DNA of 64,000 nt, taken from Paenibacillus alba (GTDB lineage: Bacteria > Bacillota > Bacilli > Paenibacillales > NBRC-103111). The stretch's first letter is position 1; each line of letters begins with the position of its first letter. Position numbers and translations under genes: made by a program. Below, in pieces: positions 1-8,624 of this stretch. The stretch lies in NCBI RefSeq assembly GCF_013204855.1, contig NZ_JABMKZ010000007.1:124001-188000 (forward strand), written 5' to 3'. The notes beneath the pieces were generated by a model, which saw only the letters and a program-made list of their open reading frames with translations, was not told where the DNA came from and did no database searches.

Positions 1-610
1 CGGTTTCAGCACGCGTCATTGCACGTTTTGGCTGCAAATTTTGCCCGTCGTCCCCTGTTAGATATCCCTCCGAGATTAGACTGCTCATAGCTGACTTGGC
101 ATAATCATCGATATCTGCAGCATCATGGAAACGGAATATCGAATCATTGGTACTATTGCTAATTTGAAATGCCCGTGTTAGCAAAAGTACGGCATCCTGA
201 CGCTGAATCCGCTCATTCGGAATAAACCTTCCGTCCGGATACCCTTGGATCAGTCCGGCATTCGTCGCTTTGGAAACGGCTTCCTTATACCAATCGGAAG
301 GTTTTACATCCGTAAACAATGACGCTCCATCACTCTCATACCGGAACACGCGGTTAAGGAATGTGACAAATTCAGCGCGCGTTACCGGCTCGTCAGGATG
401 AAACTCTTGATCCTCGTAACCGGTTACAATACCAGCCTGCGCAAATTTAGCAACAGCAAGATTCGCCCAGTGGCCATTCATGTCCTCGAAATTAGCAGCC
501 ATTGATGATGGCTTTTCTTCTGCAGAAGCGGCCAAAACTGGCGCTGCCGAAGAGAAGAACGGGACAACAAGACTAAAACTTAAAAGTGTAGAACATACTT
601 TCCGATACAC
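1..610 (-). CDS. SLH-domain surface protein, N-terminal part (cut by window edge)
   Basis: The reading frame starts at a GTG (complement of 608-610) preceded by a GAGGAG ribosome site and runs off the left edge, so only about 203 residues are visible. It begins with a Sec signal peptide (MYRKVCSTLLSFSLVVPFFS..., cleavage probably near an ALA-type site around residue 28). Two complete SLH repeats and the start of a third follow: each has the FxDM/FTDV...W opening, the GxxxGYxDGxF core and an ITR/VTRAE-type motif (GYEDQEFHPDEPVTRAEF; GYPDGRFIPNERIQRQDA). SLH triplets bind pyruvylated secondary cell-wall polymer, so the product should sit on the cell surface. What lies C-terminal to the SLH region is outside the window, so its function is unknown. 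A cre-like site lies 240 bases upstream. Confidence 0.85.
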   Translation of the reverse strand, partial: MYRKVCSTLLSFSLVVPFFSSAAPVLAASAEEKPSSMAANFEDMNGHWANLAVAKFAQAGIVTGYEDQEFHPDEPVTRAEFVTFLNRVFRYESDGASLFTDVKPSDWYKEAVSKATNAGLIQGYPDGRFIPNERIQRQDAVLLLTRAFQISNSTNDSIFRFHDAADIDDYAKSAMSSLISEGYLTGDDGQNLQPKRAMTRAET

Positions 611-755
611 GTTGACTCCTCCTATTAACGATAGTTGGTAAAGCTGGCTGCGGGCTGTCTCCATTATAGGCTTGCCCCTTGCTGCCAGAAATACCAAATC
701 ATAAATCTGAATAACAAATATTCAATGTGGAGTCGATTACTAAGCCGAAAATGCA

Positions 756-791
756 AATGGCTGCCGATGAATTAGATCATCGGCAGCCATT
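756..791 (-). terminator. Hairpin downstream of the lichenase reading frame
   Basis: A 15-bp perfect inverted repeat (AATGGCTGCCGATGA, 756-770, against 777-791) with a 6-base loop. On the minus strand it is followed by a modest T-rich stretch (TTGCATTTTC). It sits about 120 bases past the lichenase stop and before the SLH gene start, where a rho-independent terminator is expected. Confidence 0.6.
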
Positions 792-852
792 CTGTTGTAC
801 GCCCGGCATCATAGGTCATCTAAAACAATATGATGAAAGCCCGGAGGATAAT

Positions 853-866
853 AGCAAGCGCTTACA
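853..866. promoter_or_regulatory. cre-like CcpA site
   Basis: AGCAAGCGCTTACA (complement TGTAAGCGCTTGCT) matches the TGNAANCGNTNNCA catabolite-response element at all but one position and is a near palindrome. It lies between the lichenase stop and the SLH gene start, so it could control the SLH gene from far upstream; assignment is by motif only. Confidence 0.5.
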
Positions 867-910
867 AAAAAACTGGCGTGAAGGATGACTTTTTCAGTAT
901 TAAGTCATTA

Positions 911-1525
911 TTAATTACTCGTATACTTTACCCAATCGTAGTAAGTAGATAGAGGATTTTTACCGTCATAAGTCCCGAGCCAGGAATCCACTCCCGTGCC
1001 ATTCCATATATTCATCATGATCTTGCCCGGTGTCTTTGGAATGTTGGAGGTGGCTGTATGCTTCAAAACGCCATCCACATACCATTTAATAGAGCCTGCC
1101 TGCCAATTGAACGCGTACGAATGAAATCCTTGAGAAGCATCGAAGCCGAGGTCAACGACCTTCTCATGGCCGCCCACACCATTCGTGTAGTAATTAAACT
1201 GCACTTTCGTTGTATCCTTGCCAAGGAATTCGATGTCGATCTCATCCCACTGGGTACCATCGCTCGGACCGGTATAAGTGAAGAATGAGGAGACAATACC
1301 CACATTCTTAGCAGGCTTCATGTTGACCTCATATTTACCATAGCCGTATTTGTTCGTGGAACGGTATTCGCCACAGTCGAATTTGTTGTAAGGTGGACTG
1401 GTGATCTTTAGTTCCAATTGTCCGCCACTGGTGAAATTGGCATTATTTTGTCTCCATGTACAATTAAACATGGAACCGTTAGAGTAATTATTCGCTTGTT
1501 CCCGATTACTCGCCGCGACACACAC
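911..1525 (-). CDS. GH16 licheninase (1,3-1,4-beta-glucanase), 5'-truncated, no own start or signal peptide
   Basis: The protein is a clear Bacillus/Paenibacillus-type lichenase: [11 protein letters not shown] carries the catalytic residues (Glu95 nucleophile, Asp97, Glu99 acid/base in the 204-residue frame), followed by [14 protein letters not shown] and ending YDWVKYTSN as family members do. Secreted homologues have a signal peptide and roughly 12 more mature residues; here similarity begins at [16 protein letters not shown]. The only upstream in-frame start is a GTG at 1523-1525, inside the end of the preceding FGE-like gene and one frame away from it. The frame shift coincides with an (AC)4 tract at 1518-1525; one more GT unit on the coding strand would join both frames. 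It is therefore either a decayed or frameshifted fusion, a slippage-switchable fusion, or a signal-less enzyme translated by coupling. No good ribosome site precedes the GTG. Confidence 0.8.
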   Translation of the reverse strand: MCVAASNREQANNYSNGSMFNCTWRQNNANFTSGGQLELKITSPPYNKFDCGEYRSTNKYGYGKYEVNMKPAKNVGIVSSFFTYTGPSDGTQWDEIDIEFLGKDTTKVQFNYYTNGVGGHEKVVDLGFDASQGFHSYAFNWQAGSIKWYVDGVLKHTATSNIPKTPGKIMMNIWNGTGVDSWLGTYDGKNPLSTYYDWVKYTSN

Positions 1526-2345
1526 GAAAACCTTGATCGGGGCCTAAGCCATTTGCCTCGAACTTGCCTCGAAAAGATAACTGGCTGTTGCTGACGTCGC
1601 CGATCCAACCGCCGCCCTTCACAACCCGGTAAGACCCGCTATTACTATCCAAGTCTCCGTACCAGTTCCAGCTCCATTCCCTTACATTACCTGACATATC
1701 GAAAAGTCCTAACTCGTTGGGTCTCTTGTCACCGATAGATTTTGTTTTATTATGGTTATTTTCTATCGCAGGCCAGTTCCAATCGCCTGATAAGTATTTA
1801 TCTCCAGCGTTTTTCCAATACCATGCTACTTCATCTGCATTATTGCTTCCGCTGTAAGTGTAACTCTTGCTCACTTGACCTCCACCTGCAGCATATTCCC
1901 ACTCCGCTTCTGTCGGCAATCGGTAACCATTGGCTTCCGCATTGATCGTCACTGTCCATTTTATATTATCGTTATCACTCTTATTATTCGGGTCTATTTT
2001 ATTCTTGTCTATGTTGTAATACGGTTTTAAGCCCTCTTTTATACTTCTTTTAATACAGTACTCAACAACGTCATACCAGCTTACCATTTCTACCGGCAAA
2101 TTGTCGCCTTTGAATTCGGAGGGATTACTTCCCATTACCTCAATCCACTCTTTTTGAGTTACCTCATATTTGCCGATAAAAAAATTCGATATTTTTACAC
2201 TTTTTCCGTAGTAGTTGGACTTTGTGTTCATAAAAGTCCCGCCTTTGACTAGTACAAAGTTATTATTCTTTTCAGGTATTTCTTGCGAACAAGCGCTGAC
2301 AGCAACCATCATTCCCATTAAAAAGAAAGGTAATAGCTTTCTCAT
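1506..2345 (-). CDS. Formylglycine-generating-enzyme-like (SUMF1/FGE-sulfatase domain) lipoprotein
   Basis: A 279-residue protein with a type II signal peptide: the lipobox VSAC places the lipidated cysteine at residue 19, so it is probably membrane-anchored outside the cell. The rest is one FGE-sulfatase fold domain: [67 protein letters not shown], and a C-terminal GFRVCR. True FGEs oxidise a sulfatase cysteine and have two active-site cysteines near the C-terminus; no such pair is evident, and no sulfatase gene is near, so catalysis is doubtful and a binding or scaffold role is possible. Start supported by AAAGGAGAT eight bases upstream. Its 3' end overlaps the signal-less lichenase frame by 20 bases at a GT dinucleotide tract. 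Confidence 0.8.
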   Translation of the reverse strand: MRKLLPFFLMGMMVAVSACSQEIPEKNNNFVLVKGGTFMNTKSNYYGKSVKISNFFIGKYEVTQKEWIEVMGSNPSEFKGDNLPVEMVSWYDVVEYCIKRSIKEGLKPYYNIDKNKIDPNNKSDNDNIKWTVTINAEANGYRLPTEAEWEYAAGGGQVSKSYTYSGSNNADEVAWYWKNAGDKYLSGDWNWPAIENNHNKTKSIGDKRPNELGLFDMSGNVREWSWNWYGDLDSNSGSYRVVKGGGWIGDVSNSQLSFRGKFEANGLGPDQGFRVCRGE

Positions 2346-2423
2346 AGATTATCTCCTTTAAACTGATAGGAAAAAGGGATCGGTTCCCTCGCGCCCCCTT
2401 CACTTCTCTGAAAGGTATATAAG

Positions 2424-2453
2424 ACCGCCGGCTGTAAGGCCGGCCGGCCTTAG
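2424..2453 (-). terminator. GC-rich hairpin downstream of the GH11 xylanase gene
   Basis: On the minus strand the palindrome AAGGCCGGCCGGCCTT is followed by ACAGCCGGCGG and then TCTTATATACC. It can form a strong stem between GCCGGC units about 80 bases past the xylanase stop. The T-run is poor, so termination is plausible but not certain; it also lies just upstream of the FGE-like gene. Confidence 0.45.
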
Positions 2454-2534
2454 CAGTATCAATGATTGAAAAACTTTCTCAATATTCTAGAAACGGTCAG
2501 GTACCCGTCAGTTGCCCTGCTTGCAGGTGAGTTG

Positions 2535-3173
2535 TTACCACACCGTTACGTTAGAGCTCCCACTACTTTGATATCCCTCTGTCGCTAATACCTGGTAAGC
2601 CCAACTACTCCCTAGATTCATTCCTTTGCTCTGCCATGCATTAACGTGGTTGCTAAAAGTGATTGCGACGTTGCTACCGGTCGCTCTCTTCGACTGTCGG
2701 ACACTCCAGAACTGGGTGAAAGTTTGTGTACCGTCAATGGAAGGTGCGTTAGTTCGTGTAGTCGTATATATGTCATAAGTGCCCCCATCACTGGTCACAG
2801 TGCCTTTATACGTTCCAGTAGGTCTATATGTCCCCCAGCTATCAACGACGTAATATTCTATGAGTGAGTTTCTAGTCCACCCATAGAGAGTCAAATACCC
2901 ATTGCCGGACGGTGCCCAGACGCCAGCATTGTAATTTATTGTCCTAGTTGCTGATCCGATATTCCAGCCTTTACCGACAACAAAATTCCCTGAATTTGTC
3001 CAGTTGACGCTGTAATTACCATCAGATCCATTCACAGCATTTACAGTTCCACCGCCATCTGTCCAATTTTGCCAGTAATCTGTCGCTGCACTTGCGGTTA
3101 TTGCAAACATGCTGGTACAACCTACTGTAGCTGCAAGAACTAACGTCAAGAACTTCTTTTTAAACTTTGACAT
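2535..3173 (-). CDS. xynA: Secreted GH11 endo-1,4-beta-xylanase
   Basis: A 212-residue single-domain family 11 xylanase, almost exactly the length of Bacillus XynA. A Sec signal peptide (residues 1 to about 28, ending ITASA-A) precedes the mature [16 protein letters not shown] start. Catalytic residues are visible: nucleophile Glu106 in [13 protein letters not shown] and acid/base Glu199 in [12 protein letters not shown]; the thumb [13 protein letters not shown] is intact. It cuts internal beta-1,4-xylosyl bonds in (arabino)xylan outside the cell. There is no binding module or anchor, so the enzyme is freely released. The start has AGGAGGTAGACT upstream. It is monocistronic, with its own promoter, an activator-type box and two cre-like sites. 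Confidence 0.95.
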   Translation of the reverse strand: MSKFKKKFLTLVLAATVGCTSMFAITASAATDYWQNWTDGGGTVNAVNGSDGNYSVNWTNSGNFVVGKGWNIGSATRTINYNAGVWAPSGNGYLTLYGWTRNSLIEYYVVDSWGTYRPTGTYKGTVTSDGGTYDIYTTTRTNAPSIDGTQTFTQFWSVRQSKRATGSNVAITFSNHVNAWQSKGMNLGSSWAYQVLATEGYQSSGSSNVTVW

Positions 3174-3262
3174 AGTCTACCTCCTAAAATATTTTATTTG
3201 TCACAACGCACCTACATACTACTTGAGTATTACCCTTTGTAAATTACCTCCTCCCTAAGTAA

Positions 3263-3320
3263 ATTATAGAACGTAAGCGCATACATAACTATTTAACAAA
3301 TTAAAGAATATCACCCCCTA
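3263..3320 (-). promoter_or_regulatory. xynA promoter with AGGGGG-CTTTAAT box and cre-like site
   Basis: On the coding strand the order is TAGGGGGTGATATTCTTTAAT (complement of 3300-3320), then a cre-like TGTATGCGCTTACG (complement of 3272-3285), then a -10 TATAAT (complement of 3263-3268) with no good -35. The same box stands before the cytoplasmic GH43, cytoplasmic GH10 and LplA operons. Weak -35 plus an upstream box suggests dependence on an activator, plausibly one of the YesN-type regulators here; the cre overlapping the -35 area suggests CcpA repression. Confidence 0.65.
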
Positions 3321-3356
3321 TTTTTAACTTACTTATAAAAAGATGGAAAAATCACT

Positions 3357-3370
3357 TGCAAACGCTTAAT
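3357..3370. promoter_or_regulatory. Second cre-like site upstream of xynA
   Basis: TGCAAACGCTTAAT matches the left part and CG core of the cre consensus with mismatches at the 3' end. The rest of 3321-3524 holds no gene; reading 3435-3524 on the plus strand gives a short open stretch discussed under findings. Confidence 0.35.
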
Positions 3371-3524
3371 ACTCGATTGAATTCGTTTACACGTGAAACC
3401 ACGCAATGTTCAATCCTCCTCGACCTTATGCTGAAGAACACTTCTGGTTTTCTCACGATTAGACATCTTAGAACTGCCAAACGGAGATCGTAACGAAGAA
3501 TCTGTACGTGATGCTCTACAATAC

Positions 3525-4598
3525 TCATTTCAGTGTTTTCATCACAACATGGGACCTTACATGATCATCACAATTTTTGAATATCAATCGACTAAAATTG
3601 TAAGCACCGTTATTCCAAACATGGAAATCATGATGACCATCCTTAATCAGAATTTGATAAAAATAATTAAGATGATTTTCCGATTGGTTGATAAGCCCAT
3701 CTATCGATTTTATACAGCTGCCAATTGCTACTCTGTCCGCATCGCCGCAGGTGGTATATAGCAAATGAAGATTATGAACACAAGACGCAATACTGACTCC
3801 AAGCGTTTTGCCATCACTCGACGTAGGAGCGTTTGAAAAAGCTCCGACATAAGCGAACAAATCTATCATACCTGGTGCGAGCACAGTCTTATCCAACCCA
3901 TTGTTCCAAGGACTCTCCGTGCGAGTGATTCGCGTCGAATCATGCCGGTAACCGCCGAGGATCAGATTCAGGGCTTGCATTCCCCCCATAGAGAGCCCAG
4001 CGATCGCTCTGCGCGTACGGTTATATATGATCCCCTCTTGTGAGGTTTCCGTTATATCTGCTGCGGTTTGGTAATTCGATTCTATAAATGGAATCAGATC
4101 GTATCTCAGCTCATAATCAAAATAATAGAATCCTAGCATATTGGTTCCTTCAGGATTGAAGGAAGTGTCTGTCCAGTCATACGCGCTTCTTCCGTTGGGA
4201 AATACGACAATCAACGGATCGATATCACCGTTTGCTATGAGATTGTCAAATAGATTGCAAATGATAAATTGTCCGTCTGCTTTACCGTTGCTGCTTAACC
4301 ATTCAGATTGATCCCCGCCTACACCATGAAGCAAATACAATACATTGTATCTGACAGAATTGTCGTTTGGGTCATAAGCAGCAGGCAAGTAGACGTTGCA
4401 TTTCTTCAATATGGCATCTCCCGCAACGGTTTCTCTTCCTGCTTCACTGCTATCGATGATCCGATTTGTTACAAGCTGCCGAGTCAAATGAATATAGTTG
4501 CTTACCTTATAGGAAACCTCTTGAATCGTACCTTGAAGCCCCTCATTAGCTGACCTAAAATATTCGGCAGGCACTGCCGTCACATTCATGCTGCTCAT
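3525..4598 (-). CDS. CE1-like carbohydrate esterase (feruloyl/acetyl xylan esterase type), no signal peptide
   Basis: A 357-residue alpha/beta-hydrolase of the esterase D / XynZ feruloyl esterase type: oxyanion loop YLLHGVGGDQSEW (about 88-100), nucleophile elbow AGLSMGG with Ser203, and a C-terminal DGHHDFHVWNNG carrying the catalytic His. Such enzymes remove feruloyl or acetyl groups from arabinoxylan or its fragments. No signal peptide is visible, so it should act on imported oligosaccharides in the cytoplasm. Ribosome site AAGGGGGAC lies about 12 bases upstream. It follows the surface GH10 gene by 41 bases and is probably the last gene of that operon. Exact acyl specificity cannot be told from sequence. 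Confidence 0.8.
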   Translation of the reverse strand: MSSMNVTAVPAEYFRSANEGLQGTIQEVSYKVSNYIHLTRQLVTNRIIDSSEAGRETVAGDAILKKCNVYLPAAYDPNDNSVRYNVLYLLHGVGGDQSEWLSSNGKADGQFIICNLFDNLIANGDIDPLIVVFPNGRSAYDWTDTSFNPEGTNMLGFYYFDYELRYDLIPFIESNYQTAADITETSQEGIIYNRTRRAIAGLSMGGMQALNLILGGYRHDSTRITRTESPWNNGLDKTVLAPGMIDLFAYVGAFSNAPTSSDGKTLGVSIASCVHNLHLLYTTCGDADRVAIGSCIKSIDGLINQSENHLNYFYQILIKDGHHDFHVWNNGAYNFSRLIFKNCDDHVRSHVVMKTLK

Positions 4599-4639
4599 GG
4601 CTCTTTAGTCCCCCTTAAGATATATATATTTATTCCCAG

Positions 4640-7600
4640 TTAACCCCATCCCAAAATCCTAATAATACTAACCGCCGCTTCTGCGCGGGTGCAAAAAGCC
4701 TTCGGCTTCAGCGTACCGTCTTCGTAGCCGTTCAGCACACCCTTGACGGTCAAAGCCGTAAGTGGTCCTTGGGACCACGTGGAGATGTCACTCCTGTCCT
4801 TATAATCCAGACTGCCGCTGGCCGCAGTCAGGTGGGCTGCACGTGCAAGGATTACGGCCATTTGTTCCCGGGTGATGTTGTCATCCGGGCCGAAAGTTCC
4901 GTCCTCATAGCCGACTACAATCCCCAGTGCGGATGCTATTTCAATTGCCTCCTTTGCCCAGTGGCTACCGGTATCGGAGAACCCAGCTCCGCCTGTTGCC
5001 TTCAGGTGAAAAGCTTTGACGATCATGGATACGAACTCGGATCTTGTTAGGGTTGAATCAGGCTGGAATGTGCCGTCCGGGTAGCCGTCGATCACTCCTG
5101 CTTTTACAAGTTCTTGGATCCCTGCTTCGGCCCAGTGTCTTTGAATATCGATCAAGGCCGGAACCCGATCAATGGTCGCTCCATTCTGTTCCACTTTGCC
5201 GCCCTTTTGCTCCTCACCTTTCATTGACTCCTCCGGTGTAGAGGTCGGGGTCGGGGTCGTGTCGTTCTGAGGCGGTGCAAGCTTTGGCTGAAGCGTCAGA
5301 ACACCGAATCTCGAGGTGTTCTGATAGGATTGACCTGTTGGGTCATTCCAAGAAAAGACGCTGTCCCGGCTTCCACTGTCCTGAGCATTGTTGACTTGGA
5401 GGTCGAATCCGATCATGGTTCCTGCAGTTGGAGTGATTGAATCCAGTGAGATTGCTGCTTCTACGACGTAGCCTCCATCAATTCTTTTGGTGGCTGATGT
5501 ATAGTTGTTTTGTGCTGCATGGCCGCCGACAGTCTTTACGTTCTTGAAGTTGATTCGGTATTGGCCATCGTCATCTTGGTAGTTCTCCGATTTTCCGTTG
5601 TTCTGGTCAACGAAAATTTCCACTGAATCCTGCTCCCATGTATTGACGTTGGCATCATTCAATACGCTGTCCTTCACAACAGCATAGACATAAAGGTTAT
5701 GCTCATCCCACATCGTACGGAATTGCGCTTTAGCGATTGTGTTGTTATGTTGCTCTACCATTACATCGGTCGTATTAACCGGAGCGTCTGCCCACATACT
5801 GTCCATTTTACCGTCGATAGCGGGGGTTCCATAAAGAGATTTTGCCACTTTGGTAGCATCGATATAAGTCAAGGCCCCGTAGCCGAGACTGTCGTCGCCC
5901 TGGACGTTCCGAGGATCGCTCCAGGAAACGATAATACCGTTGCTGCCATGCTCCGTACCATCATTAATCCCCATGTCGGTCACTCTTACATCAAACTTCA
6001 CTTGCTTGCCTAAGATACCTGCCAACGGGATAGATGCTTGCAGCACATAACCGTCAGAACCTTCCGTAATTTGAGCATCATTTCGTGCGAACGTATATTT
6101 CTTGATTCCATTGTCATCCACGAAGAGCTCGATTTTATCCGTTGTGGTTTTGGTAATGTCTTTGACCGCTACGCGGGCATAGAGATTATGTTCATCCCAC
6201 AAGGTTTTCACCTGAGCCTGCAGCATACCTGACTGCTGAGTCTTTATGGTCTGAATTGTATTCCAAACCGAGTCCGAGGCATTCACAGGTGTGCCTTGAG
6301 CTGTAAGTGCTGTTTGAGCAGTTATAGGAAGATGGGTAGGCGTCAGCGTCTTTACTGCCTCAATCATTCCCCAATAAGCATATTTGGCTTGATACTGCAC
6401 ATCGAACGGAAGAGGAGCATCTTTACGGGTTATATTATTGATGTTGTCGAGCCAAGTATGATCGTCTGCAATCCCCCATATCGTGACATTGCTGACCCAT
6501 CCGTCAGGATTATAAGCCGGAGTGTTCGTATTAGCTTTTTTCCCCTCATTGTCCAGCCTCACCAGCTCTTGGAACAATTGCTTGTAACGGTAGCCTTGTT
6601 TCACAAGCATGGAGTCATCAAAGCTGGTGGAATTGTCCGTATATACTGAAACGTCAAGCTCCGTTATCTGATTGTCAAATCCGGCTTCTCCGAATTTCCG
6701 GATAGATTCGGAAATTTGATCGATAGAGGGACCGCCAATGCTAATGTGCGTTTGGTGGCCCACGCCGTCAATCGGAACTCCTTCGCCTTTCAGCTTCGTC
6801 ACCAGATTAAACAAAAAATCGCGTTTGACCGGATCCTGCGTACTGTAATCGTTGATATACAGTTTTGCGTTCGGCAGCTCTTGACGAGCAACTCTGAAGG
6901 CTGTACGGATGAAGTCCAAGCCAGTCAACGTATACCATTCGCTCTTCCGCATGCCGTCTGGCTGCCCAGGGTCAATGACTTCGTTTACGACGTCGATGGC
7001 ATCGATCGGCACGGCTATAGCACTGAAGTGACGCGCCACGGTTTGGATATAAGTCGTCAGACGGTCAAGCACCAACTGTTTATTCTCCGCTGTAGCTGCA
7101 AGCGGCTGACCCTGGGCATCCTTAAACATCCATTCTGCAGCCTGCGAATGCCAAGCAAGGGTATGCAGCCGGAAATTCATAGTGTGAGCCTTGGCATATT
7201 GTGCGATTTTGTCTGCTTCCGCCCAGTTCCATTGCCCTTCTGCCGATTCCAGAGAGCCCGGCTTTGTGGCGTTCTCGGCGACGATGGAGCTATAGTGATA
7301 ATCCAGAAGGTTGTGAACATCGGAAGTAAGCTGATCTCCCGTTATGGCAGCACCAATTTTGAAGTTGTCCGCATAGATGTCCTTCAAAGGATCAATGTCC
7401 GTTTGAACCGGCTTCGGTCCGGATACTTGACCCGAATAGGACAATTCGAAATCGTCCATATAGAAAGATCTTGCATCGCTATACGGGTTGGCTACTTCCA
7501 CGTATGCATTCAAAACAGTTGGAGTGCTTGTTAATGTAAATGTGCCGGTCAACTTTACCCAAGCGTCGGATGTTACCGTCACGTTAGACGAAACATTGGC

Positions 7601-8476
7601 ATAAGAACTGTCACCGCTCTGTACAGAGAGTCGCAATATAGTGGGAGACTGCCCCGAAGCCATTTTTACCCATGCGGACAAATTGTACTTGTAACCCTTG
7701 GACATCTTACCAAGGACGTTCAACAAAGGTCCGTCATATTGCTCTGATACCGTGGTCAGCAAGCTCTTGGAGCCGCCTGTGGTGTGGTTGTCAGCCGTCG
7801 ATATATCGATATTGCCGGAGCCGTTTCTGCGTACCCAATTTCCTAGCCCTTCCTCAAAGGAGGATTGAATTCCAGTTTGGTCAACAACTCCCGAATCCGT
7901 TGTTGCAGCTGGTGTGACGTCCGTTAACTTCACTTCATCGATATAGAGGTCCTCCGTAGTGGTGGAAGCTGGATCCGACTCCACCCATATTTTGAACGCC
8001 TTCGTATCGCCCGGAAGCTCGTATCCCTTCAGTTCAAAGGTAGTCCAATCGGTGGAGCTAACCGATTTATTCCCCACCAACCAAGGATATTTGTTGCTTA
8101 GCGAGTCAGCATCGACATTGGAAGCAATATGGAAACTATCAGTTCCTGCTCCGACTTTAAGCTTCAGTGATAAATCGTACGTATGGCCGGCTTGCGTATA
8201 CGAAGTCAAATCCAGGAACGGGCTGCTGTTCCTCGCAGCACGGTTCGTCATTGCCAAAGATTTGGAGCCTTCGGAGGCTGTTGCCGATGTTACGGCAATC
8301 GTTCCGTCTCCCATCCAGGATACCATAACCCAACCGCCAGTTTGGTCGTCTTCAAAGCTTTGGGACAAAACAATCGTATTACTAGCAGCAGATGCCATCA
8401 ATGGTACTAGCAGATGGGGAGCGATCATCCCGAACAACAGAACGATGACCATCCATACATTAAAATTTTGTTTCAC
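4640..8476 (-). CDS. Multimodular SLH-anchored GH10 xylanase (CBM-CBM-GH10-CBM9-CBM9-SLH3)
   Basis: I place the start at GTG 8476 (six bases after AGGAGG); an ATG two codons earlier directly abuts that site. The product of about 1278 residues has a signal peptide (to about residue 31, ...LMASA-A), two CBM4/9/22-type beta-sandwiches (about 35-190 and 203-350), a GH10 barrel (about 365-710) with acid/base Glu499 in DVVNEVID and nucleophile Glu606 in ITELDVS, two CBM9 modules (about 725-885 and 888-1065, each with WDEHNLY and an (E/I)LFVD- or EIFVD-type core), a TP-rich linker and three SLH repeats (about 1100-1278). The architecture closely resembles surface xylanases of xylan-growing Paenibacillus. 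It cuts xylan at the cell surface so that aldouronates are released next to the importer. It lies between cytoplasmic GH43 and esterase genes. Confidence 0.93.
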   Translation of the reverse strand: MKQNFNVWMVIVLLFGMIAPHLLVPLMASAASNTIVLSQSFEDDQTGGWVMVSWMGDGTIAVTSATASEGSKSLAMTNRAARNSSPFLDLTSYTQAGHTYDLSLKLKVGAGTDSFHIASNVDADSLSNKYPWLVGNKSVSSTDWTTFELKGYELPGDTKAFKIWVESDPASTTTEDLYIDEVKLTDVTPAATTDSGVVDQTGIQSSFEEGLGNWVRRNGSGNIDISTADNHTTGGSKSLLTTVSEQYDGPLLNVLGKMSKGYKYNLSAWVKMASGQSPTILRLSVQSGDSSYANVSSNVTVTSDAWVKLTGTFTLTSTPTVLNAYVEVANPYSDARSFYMDDFELSYSGQVSGPKPVQTDIDPLKDIYADNFKIGAAITGDQLTSDVHNLLDYHYSSIVAENATKPGSLESAEGQWNWAEADKIAQYAKAHTMNFRLHTLAWHSQAAEWMFKDAQGQPLAATAENKQLVLDRLTTYIQTVARHFSAIAVPIDAIDVVNEVIDPGQPDGMRKSEWYTLTGLDFIRTAFRVARQELPNAKLYINDYSTQDPVKRDFLFNLVTKLKGEGVPIDGVGHQTHISIGGPSIDQISESIRKFGEAGFDNQITELDVSVYTDNSTSFDDSMLVKQGYRYKQLFQELVRLDNEGKKANTNTPAYNPDGWVSNVTIWGIADDHTWLDNINNITRKDAPLPFDVQYQAKYAYWGMIEAVKTLTPTHLPITAQTALTAQGTPVNASDSVWNTIQTIKTQQSGMLQAQVKTLWDEHNLYARVAVKDITKTTTDKIELFVDDNGIKKYTFARNDAQITEGSDGYVLQASIPLAGILGKQVKFDVRVTDMGINDGTEHGSNGIIVSWSDPRNVQGDDSLGYGALTYIDATKVAKSLYGTPAIDGKMDSMWADAPVNTTDVMVEQHNNTIAKAQFRTMWDEHNLYVYAVVKDSVLNDANVNTWEQDSVEIFVDQNNGKSENYQDDDGQYRINFKNVKTVGGHAAQNNYTSATKRIDGGYVVEAAISLDSITPTAGTMIGFDLQVNNAQDSGSRDSVFSWNDPTGQSYQNTSRFGVLTLQPKLAPPQNDTTPTPTSTPEESMKGEEQKGGKVEQNGATIDRVPALIDIQRHWAEAGIQELVKAGVIDGYPDGTFQPDSTLTRSEFVSMIVKAFHLKATGGAGFSDTGSHWAKEAIEIASALGIVVGYEDGTFGPDDNITREQMAVILARAAHLTAASGSLDYKDRSDISTWSQGPLTALTVKGVLNGYEDGTLKPKAFCTRAEAAVSIIRILGWG

Positions 8477-8493
8477 AAACATCCTCCTCTTTC

Positions 8494-8507
8494 TGCAATC
8501 GCTTACA
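8494..8507. promoter_or_regulatory. Perfect cre site just before the surface GH10 gene
   Basis: TGCAATCGCTTACA fits TGNAANCGNTNNCA at every defined position. It lies 18 bases upstream of the GTG start and directly before the AGAGGAGG ribosome site, downstream of a plausible promoter (CCGACA-17-TAGAAT on the minus strand, near 8527-8555). CcpA bound here would act as a roadblock to transcription. Confidence 0.7.
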
Positions 8508-8559
8508 AATTTATTCCGATTTCATTCTACAACTTAGGTAATACGTTGTCGGCTCCCCA

Positions 8560-8592
8560 ATTGCAGGCGGAGAACAAGATGTCCCGCCCGCA
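8560..8592 (-). other. Hairpin between GH43 and surface GH10 genes
   Basis: On the minus strand TGCGGGCGG and CCGCCTGCA pair (one G-T) around a 13-base loop, with no following T-run. It may partly separate expression of the GH43 and GH10 genes or protect the mRNA; function is unproven. The 149-base gap otherwise holds the cre site and a weak promoter. Confidence 0.4.
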
Positions 8593-8624
8593 GTTTTTAA
8601 GGGCCAAGGCCAAATTTTTTTTCG

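Noticed and set aside
6716-7534. 272-aa open frame on the plus strand
   Set aside because: It lies entirely antisense to the GH10 catalytic domain, has no ribosome site and its composition is that of a codon-shadow.
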